Of a DNA stretch of 5,233 nucleotides, positions 1-3,109 are shown piece after piece. The notes beneath the pieces were generated by a model, which was not told the origin of the DNA, searched no databases, and worked only from the letters and a program-made list of their open reading frames with translations. The stretch lies in the NCBI GenBank assembly GCA_017420845.1, contig JAFQOC010000407.1, forward strand, positions 1 through 5,233, read 5' to 3'. A program made the position numbers and the translations under genes. Origin of the DNA: Clostridia bacterium (lineage in GTDB: Bacteria; Bacillota; Clostridia; Oscillospirales; CAG-272). Position 1 is the stretch's first letter, and every line of letters begins with the position of its first letter.

Positions 1-80
1 CCCCCTTCGAGGACCTGCCCGAGGATTTTGAGTGCCCCGTCTGCGGACTGGGAAAGGATGCCTTTGAGAAGGAAGAGTGA
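1..80 (+). CDS. C-terminal end of a rubredoxin or rubredoxin-tailed protein (partial)
   Basis: The window opens inside this gene; codons are in frame from position 3 to the TGA at 78-80, giving the last 25 residues. They read PFEDLPEDFECPVCGLGKDAFEKEE, which matches the end of rubredoxins: the LP-D/E-D-[FW]-x-CPxCG segment supplies the second Cys pair of the Fe(Cys)4 site (CPVCG), followed by GKDxFE. Rubredoxins are small cytoplasmic one-electron carriers used in anaerobes for oxygen and peroxide reduction and other redox steps. The first Cys pair lies outside the window, so this could be a free rubredoxin of about 53 residues or a rubredoxin domain at the end of a flavoprotein or reductase. 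The gene is convergent with the nuclease gene and shares its terminator region. The domain call is firm; the full protein is unknown. Confidence 0.9.
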   Translation, partial: PFEDLPEDFECPVCGLGKDAFEKEE

Positions 81-128
81 GCCTTTTCAAGCTTTCTGAG
101 TTCAGTTTTTCTTTGTTTTTTTCCTTAC

Positions 129-166
129 AAAACAGGGAGCCCGCCGTGAGGCGGGCTCCCTGTTTT
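129..166. terminator. Bidirectional intrinsic terminator, perfect 17-bp stem
   Basis: AAAACAGGGAGCCCGCC (129-145) and its exact reverse complement (150-166) flank a GTGA loop. The GC-rich core is bordered by four A on the left and four T on the right, so both directions give a stem followed by a U run. It sits between the convergent rubredoxin-type gene (+) and the nuclease gene (-), so it can stop transcription from both sides. Confidence 0.93.
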
Positions 167-175
167 ATCCGCAAA

Positions 176-199
176 AGAGAGGGGCGCAAGCCCCTCTCT
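176..199 (-). terminator. Hairpin terminator downstream of the nuclease gene (possible dispersed repeat)
   Basis: A 10-bp perfect stem, AGAGAGGGGC (176-185) and GCCCCTCTCT (190-199), closes a GCAA loop. Read on the minus strand it lies 13 bases after the nuclease stop and is followed by TTTT (176-173). It is therefore the first of two tandem hairpins for nuclease transcripts, the second being 129-166. The compact GC stem with a GNRA loop on the plus strand could also be a copy of a dispersed intergenic repeat, which cannot be judged from one window. Confidence 0.7.
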
Positions 200-212
200 A
201 CGTATATTGGGA

Positions 213-1964
213 TCAATCCTCTTTCTTCCTCCGCACGCAGGCGAACACGCTCAGACACAGGGTGGAGATCATCACCACGCCGCCCGCAAAGGCAGAGCCG
301 CAGCCCGTATCGGCGGGAGTCGTATCGGTCACCGCCTCGGCGGTGGTATCAGCGGGGGAGACAGGCTCGGTCTCGGTAGGAGCCTCGGTGACTCGGTCGG
401 ACTCGGTCTCGGTAGGAGCCTCGGTAGGAGCCTCGGTAGGAGCCTCGGTAGGAGCCTCGGTAGGCGTCTCGGTAGGAGCCTCGGTAGGCGTCTCGGTAGG
501 AGCCTCGGTAGGAGCCTCGGTAGGCACCTCGGTAGGAGCCTCGGTGGGAGCCTCGGTAGGATCCTCGGTAGGAGCCTCGGTCTCGGGCTCGGTGACGCTG
601 CTGTGTCCGATGAAATCAATGGTGTTGATCATGCATCTGGACGACCCCGACACGGTGGCTACCGTGACTGTCTTGGCCTTGGAGGTGTCGATGACCAGAG
701 GGGTGTACACGCCGTCATTGGAGGCGGTCTCCAGACCGTAGCGGGTGCCGTTGACCGTAACCGCGCTCTTGTTGGCCTTGTACTGGGCGGCGTGGATCAC
801 CACCTCGTCCACGTCCTCGGGAACGGTAAAGCTGAAGGAGCCCGTGGCCTTGCTGGAGCCCAGCTTGAGGCAGGAGTTACCCTTGGCGTCGCGGGCGTTC
901 CCGTAGAGCTTGGTGGGGCCCACCACGGTCAGGGTGTAGTCCCCGTCGGTGAAGGACTTGGAGTCGGTGATCTCGGTGCCGTCGTTGTGAGCCGCGCCGC
1001 CGTTATCACCAAAGGTGAAGGTGGCCACGGTATCGGGAGAGCCTGTGATTTCGTCGGTTTCGGTCTCGTCGGGCTCTGGGGGATCGGTTTCGGTTTCGGG
1101 AGCGTAGGTGGGCATCTCGCCGCTCATGGCTGAGCCGGAGGGGGTGATCATGTCCTCGGGGACCTCGCGGCCAAACATCAGCCAGGCCAGCTCGGGGTAG
1201 TCGATGAAGGTATTGCGGTTGCCCTGAATGCTCTCCACCACCTCGTTGCGTCCCATTTCCCAGGTGTCCACGGGGTCCATTTCGCACCAAGCCAGCAGAA
1301 TATCCACGCTCTCAAAGACCTTGGTGACGTCGGTGGCGCCCCAAGCGGAGTCCCAGCGCACGTAGACGTACAGGATAATACGGGCCACGTCTCCCTTGAC
1401 GTTGTCGGCAGGCTCGTAGTAGCCCCGGGAGGTGGTTTCGCCGTAGGGCTTGTTGCCGCGGGAGGAGTTGACTCCCGCCTCGGCGGGACGGATGTGGTGG
1501 AGGTCGGCGCCGCCGCCGTTGGTATTGTTACCGCCCAGGCTTTGGGGCCAGACATGCTCGCGGTTGCAGGCCCACGCGGGGGACCAATCCGACTTGGTCA
1601 TGCTGTAGCTTGTGTACAGGGTGGTGGCGTGGGAGGTATCGTTTCGCTCGCAGTCCACGCGGAAGACGTAGTCGCGGCAGTCGGCGTAGCTGGTGATCTT
1701 CTTGTGGGTGTCGGTCATCAGGCTATGCAGGGAGGACTTCAGTCCACTTGGGGATTTGGCCGCCAGGTTGTCGAAGGTGTAGCCACCCGTGTAGTAGGAC
1801 TCCGCCCCCGTACCGTCCAGCGAGAGGCAGACCTCCCCGCGCTTACCCGAGTTGGACTCGGTGGAATAATCGCCGGGTGCCGCGGTGACGACGATCCAGA
1901 GGGAGGAGAGCAGCATCAGCGCGGCCAGAGCCAGCGCCGTCAGCTTTTGAGTCGTATGCTTCAT
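213..1964 (-). CDS. Secreted, membrane-anchored endonuclease I (EndA/NucM/BsnYb-like) with beta-sandwich domain and PTEA linker
   Basis: The 583-residue product is predicted to be an exported, metal-dependent nuclease that cuts DNA and possibly RNA at the cell surface, supplying nucleotides or degrading extracellular DNA. Residues 1-29 are a signal peptide (K2, H3, K7; hydrophobic 8-26; likely cleavage after T-A-A at 29). The endonuclease I domain spans about 50-265. Its family signatures are NREHVWPQS at 134-142 (His137 the expected general base), DLHHIRP at 154-160, N166-SSRGNKP and IQGNRNTFIDYPE at 246-258. Residues 312-453 form a separate Thr/Gly-rich beta domain, possibly a binding module. 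Residues 459-550 are a Thr-Pro-Glu-Ala linker. GCGS (554-557) precedes a membrane segment (558-577) and the tail RRKKED, with no LPXTG. The start at 1964 has a modest Shine-Dalgarno CGGAGA (1973-1978) and a promoter at 2004-2032. The nuclease domain call is firm; the physiological role is inferred. Confidence 0.92.
   Translation of the reverse strand: MKHTTQKLTALALAALMLLSSLWIVVTAAPGDYSTESNSGKRGEVCLSLDGTGAESYYTGGYTFDNLAAKSPSGLKSSLHSLMTDTHKKITSYADCRDYVFRVDCERNDTSHATTLYTSYSMTKSDWSPAWACNREHVWPQSLGGNNTNGGGADLHHIRPAEAGVNSSRGNKPYGETTSRGYYEPADNVKGDVARIILYVYVRWDSAWGATDVTKVFESVDILLAWCEMDPVDTWEMGRNEVVESIQGNRNTFIDYPELAWLMFGREVPEDMITPSGSAMSGEMPTYAPETETDPPEPDETETDEITGSPDTVATFTFGDNGGAAHNDGTEITDSKSFTDGDYTLTVVGPTKLYGNARDAKGNSCLKLGSSKATGSFSFTVPEDVDEVVIHAAQYKANKSAVTVNGTRYGLETASNDGVYTPLVIDTSKAKTVTVATVSGSSRCMINTIDFIGHSSVTEPETEAPTEDPTEAPTEAPTEVPTEAPTEAPTETPTEAPTETPTEAPTEAPTEAPTEAPTETESDRVTEAPTETEPVSPADTTAEAVTDTTPADTGCGSAFAGGVVMISTLCLSVFACVRRKKED
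411..578 (-). repeat. 12-bp tandem repeat, 14 units, encoding the (EAPT)n linker of the nuclease
   Basis: Fourteen adjoining 12-bp units read GGTAGGAGCCTC on the plus strand (GAGGCTCCTACC, Glu-Ala-Pro-Thr, in the gene). Nine are exact. The variants are at 459-470 and 483-494 (both Ala to Thr, identical to each other), 519-530 (Val), 543-554 (silent) and 555-566 (Asp). One further exact unit lies apart at 375-386. The array covers protein residues 463-518. Because the unit is four codons, gain or loss of units by slippage keeps the frame. Reading through the repeat in other frames meets no stop, which creates long spurious open frames on both strands. Confidence 0.95.
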
Positions 1965-2003
1965 GTGTACAGTCTCCGTTACAAAAAGGAATCGATTCGA
2001 TTA

Positions 2004-2032
2004 AGTATACCATATCTTCGCGGATTTGTAAA
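2004..2032 (-). promoter_or_regulatory. Sigma-A-type promoter of the nuclease gene
   Basis: On the minus strand TTTACA (-35, 2032-2027) and TATACT (-10, 2009-2004) are separated by exactly 17 bases. The expected start near 1997 leaves an untranslated leader of about 33 bases before the ATG at 1964. The nuclease can therefore be transcribed independently of the upstream zinc-ribbon gene. Confidence 0.82.
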
Positions 2033-2076
2033 CAGGTTTTTCATAAAAAACAGTTTTTCGCAAAAACAGGTTTTCC
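2030..2076. repeat. Three A/T-flanked CAG repeats just upstream of the nuclease promoter
   Basis: Three similar segments follow each other: AAACAGGTTTTTC (2030-2042), AAACAGTTTTTCG (2048-2060) and AAACAGGTTTTCC (2064-2076), with the CAG steps 18 and 16 bases apart. The first abuts and overlaps the nuclease -35 box. Segments two and three also form a short inverted repeat, GTTTTT-CGC-AAAAAC (2053-2067), which on the minus strand is followed by TGTTTTTT and could act as a weak terminator for the zinc-ribbon gene. Alternatives are an UP-element-like or bent A-tract region, or regulator sites. Confidence 0.5.
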
Positions 2077-2098
2077 CCGCGCTGTTGTACAGGGAGAG

Positions 2099-2362
2099 TC
2101 AGCGGTAGGTGGGGAGTACCCGCTTTACCACCCTTCTTCGATTCCTTTTGAAGGATTCCACCGCCTCGGGGTCGTCGTAGATATAGGCAGGGCAGGCGGG
2201 ATGATGTGTATAGCAGGCGGGGCGATGGGGGGTGGCCATATCCTCGGTGCAGTAGTCGATGCAGGTACTGCACCGCCCCGCAGGCTCGTTCCCGCAATGA
2301 ACGCAGAATCGGGCTTGGGTGGAGACCACCTTTCCACATTCGGTGCATTTTTTGAGTGACAT
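2099..2362 (-). CDS. Small zinc-ribbon protein, Cys/His-rich, function unknown
   Basis: The 87-residue product begins with a classic zinc ribbon: CTEC (Cys6, Cys9) and CVHC (Cys20, Cys23), a CxxC-10-CxxC spacing expected to bind one zinc. More potential ligands follow: C31, C34, C38, H46, C50, H53, H54 and C57, enough for a second metal site. The last 16 residues are strongly basic (KRNRRRVVKR), compatible with nucleic-acid contact. There is no signal peptide or membrane segment, so it is probably cytoplasmic. I chose the ATG at 2362 because AAGGAGA lies 6 bases upstream; an in-frame ATG at 2380 would place the start upstream of that site. The gene is divergent from the XRE genes, with a fully consensus promoter flanked by operator-like palindromes, so it is probably their regulatory target. 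I do not recognise the family beyond the ribbon. Confidence 0.8.
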   Translation of the reverse strand: MSLKKCTECGKVVSTQARFCVHCGNEPAGRCSTCIDYCTEDMATPHRPACYTHHPACPAYIYDDPEAVESFKRNRRRVVKRVLPTYR

Positions 2363-2368
2363 ATTGGT

Positions 2369-2375
2369 TCTCCTT
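2369..2375 (-). promoter_or_regulatory. Ribosome binding site that fixes the zinc-ribbon start
   Basis: AAGGAGA on the minus strand is 6 bases from the ATG at 2362. It excludes the upstream in-frame ATG at 2380, which has no such site at proper distance. Confidence 0.85.
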
Positions 2376-2386
2376 AACAACGAATT

Positions 2387-2400
2387 AACCTAATAAGGTT
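2387..2400. promoter_or_regulatory. Operator-like palindrome O1 (zinc-ribbon transcription start)
   Basis: AACCTAATAAGGTT has perfect 5-bp arms AACCT/AGGTT around AATA. It is identical to O2 over 14 bases (15 with the following T). It covers roughly +2 to +15 of the predicted zinc-ribbon transcript (start near 2402), a position where a bound repressor would block initiation. Assignment to the neighbouring XRE protein is inferred. Confidence 0.75.
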
Positions 2401-2408
2401 TTATCTGC

Positions 2409-2437
2409 ATTATACCACATCTTGGTCGGATTGTCAA
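2409..2437 (-). promoter_or_regulatory. Full-consensus sigma-A promoter of the zinc-ribbon gene
   Basis: On the minus strand TTGACA (2437-2432) and TATAAT (2414-2409) are separated by exactly 17 bases, matching the sigma-A consensus at all twelve positions. The expected start is near 2402, giving a 40-base leader. The -35 box touches operator O2, and O1 lies just downstream of the start, so this very strong promoter is probably held down by a repressor. Confidence 0.93.
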
Positions 2438-2449
2438 CCTAATAAGGTT
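2436..2449. promoter_or_regulatory. Operator-like palindrome O2 between the two -35 boxes
   Basis: AACCTAATAAGGTT, identical to O1, with its centre 49 bp from O1 and 48 bp from O3. Its left edge overlaps two bases of the minus-strand -35 box (2432-2437), and its right edge overlaps one base of the plus-strand -35 box (2449-2454). A protein bound here could act on both divergent promoters. Confidence 0.77.
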
Positions 2450-2477
2450 TGCACTTTTGGCATATCCTTTGTAAAAT
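2449..2477 (+). promoter_or_regulatory. Predicted promoter of the XRE genes
   Basis: TTGCAC (2449-2454) and TAAAAT (2472-2477) are separated by 17 bases (TTTGCA at 2448-2453 with 18 bases is an equivalent reading). This is a weaker match than the divergent zinc-ribbon promoter. The expected start, near 2484, coincides with the first base of operator O3. Confidence 0.65.
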
Positions 2478-2483
2478 GATGTT

Positions 2484-2497
2484 AACCTTATAAAGTT
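2484..2497. promoter_or_regulatory. Operator-like palindrome O3 (XRE transcription start)
   Basis: AACCTTATAAAGTT repeats the O1/O2 layout with one arm mismatch (AACCT/AAGTT), so it may bind more weakly. It spans about +1 to +14 of the XRE transcript and ends one base before the ribosome binding site AGGAGA (2498-2503). Confidence 0.66.
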
Positions 2498-2509
2498 AGG
2501 AGAAATGTC

Positions 2510-2752
2510 ATGACCATAGGTGAAGCCGTCCGCCAAAGAATATTGGATCTGTGTAGAAAGAATCTGATTACCGTCAATGGCTTGGCCTTGATATGTGGAA
2601 TTACCCAATCCACATTGAGCAACATTGTGAGAGGCAATAACAAGAATCCCCAGATCAACACCATCAAAAAGATCTGCGACGGATTGGAAATTACCATCCA
2701 GGACTTCTTCAATTCACCGCTGTTTGAGAATTTGGATCAGGAGATCAAATAA
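2510..2752 (+). CDS. XRE-family helix-turn-helix regulator, MTIGEAV type
   Basis: The 80-residue protein is a single Cro/C1-type HTH domain with a short tail, probably a dimeric cytoplasmic repressor. Helix 1 is about residues 5-16, helix 2 about 24-30 (GLALICG), the recognition helix about 33-41 (QSTLSNIVR), and helix 4 about 50-59 (NTIKKICDGL), followed by the amphipathic end DFFNSPLFEN..QEIK. Length and ends fit a type common in Clostridia. The start at 2510 has AGGAGA 6 bases upstream (2498-2503); an out-of-frame ATG at 2505 is too close to that site. It is followed 14 bases later by a second XRE gene, and part of its own sequence recurs in a decayed copy at 2984-3061. Three palindromes upstream suggest autoregulation (inference). 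GC is about 43%, well below the flanking enzyme genes. Confidence 0.92.
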   Translation: MTIGEAVRQRILDLCRKNLITVNGLALICGITQSTLSNIVRGNNKNPQINTIKKICDGLEITIQDFFNSPLFENLDQEIK

Positions 2753-2766
2753 GAAAGGAATGCAGA

Positions 2767-2997
2767 ATGAAGTTGAGGGTATTGGAACTGCTTGCAGAGA
2801 AGGGAAAGAGCAAATACTGGCTGTATATTCAGCTGGGACTAAGCTATCAGAATTTCAACAAGATGGTCAACAATCAGACAAACGGGATCAAATTTGAGAA
2901 TTTGCAGGCTTTGTGCGATATTCTGGAGTGTACGCCCAACGATCTGTTTGAGGAATACGCGGATCGAAAGAAGGAGTCGGACTGTGACCATCGGTGA
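2767..2997 (+). CDS. Second small XRE-family regulator (HTH_26-like)
   Basis: The 76-residue protein is another compact Cro/C1-type HTH. It reads MKLRVLELLAEKGKSKYWL (helix 1 and start of helix 2, residues 1-19), LGLSYQNFNKMVN (turn and recognition helix, about 23-35), IKFENLQALCDILEC (about 41-55) and the typical end TPNDLFEEY (56-64). It belongs to the YozG/HTH_26-like group by pattern and is only distantly similar to the first XRE. A site AAAGGA (2754-2759) lies 7 bases before the ATG, and the gene starts 14 bases after its neighbour's stop, so both are probably one operon. The tail 65-76 (ADRKKESDCDHR) is hydrophilic; its last codons overlap the start of the decayed XRE copy in another frame. 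Whether it shares O1-O3 or acts elsewhere cannot be told. Confidence 0.87.
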   Translation: MKLRVLELLAEKGKSKYWLYIQLGLSYQNFNKMVNNQTNGIKFENLQALCDILECTPNDLFEEYADRKKESDCDHR

Positions 2998-3061
2998 AGC
3001 TGTGCACGCAGCGTTCATCAACACGCCTCTGTTCGAGAATCCGGAGCAGGAGATCAAATCA
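2984..3061 (+). pseudogene. Internally deleted remnant of a third XRE gene (paralogue of 2510-2752)
   Basis: From a GTG at 2984 the sequence encodes VTIGEAV, then HAA, then FINTPLFENPEQEIK. These match residues 1-7 (6 of 7) and 65-80 (11 of 16, counting the last A of HAA against D65) of the XRE protein at 2510-2752. The intervening 55 codons, holding the whole HTH core, are missing without a frame change. Over the 52 aligned bases of the 3' part I count 40 identities. The ancestral TAA has become TCA (3059-3061), so the frame has no stop before the hairpin at 3066-3098. A good ribosome site remains (AAGGAG, 2971-2976, 7 bases from GTG). Its first 14 bases overlap the preceding gene's end. It cannot bind DNA as an HTH and is best called a pseudogene. 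Confidence 0.85.
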
Positions 3062-3065
3062 GAAG

Positions 3066-3098
3066 CGCCACCCTCAACCGTCTCGGTCGGGGGTGGCG
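3066..3098. terminator. Hairpin between the convergent XRE group and lipoprotein gene
   Basis: CGCCACCC (3066-3073) pairs with GGGTGGCG (3091-3098). Flanking AGAA (3061-3064) and TTCT (3099-3102) extend the stem past a bulged G. An inner ACCG/CGGT stem can form in the loop. The plus-side tail TTCTATTT and the minus-side tail are only moderately T-rich, so this is a plausible bidirectional terminator of moderate strength. It begins 5 bases after the XRE remnant and ends 12 bases before the lipoprotein stop. Confidence 0.72.
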
Positions 3099-3109
3099 TT
3101 CTATTTGGA

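Noticed and set aside
300..320. Possible LPXTG-type sortase signal (PADTG) near the nuclease C-terminus
   Set aside because: There are two residues between Pro and Thr-Gly (P-A-D-T-G), so the motif does not fit LPXTG spacing.
411..578. CRISPR-like array
   Set aside because: The units are 12 bp with no spacers and keep the reading frame of a coding linker, so this is a coding tandem repeat.
207..1133. 308-codon plus-strand open frame rich in Gly-Arg-Ser-Leu repeats
   Set aside because: It is the antisense reading of the nuclease gene and its 12-bp array, which lacks stops in most frames. It has no ribosome site or recognisable domain.
2505..2513. Two-codon upstream ORF (ATG TCA TGA) overlapping the first XRE start
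   Set aside because: Its ATG is only 1 base from the ribosome site AGGAGA, too close for efficient initiation; the ATG at 2510 has proper spacing.
2384..3061. Toxin-antitoxin or phage immunity module
   Set aside because: The XRE pair and operators would fit, but no toxin-like, integrase or phage gene is present. The zinc-ribbon partner has no known toxin motif, so the label is not supported.
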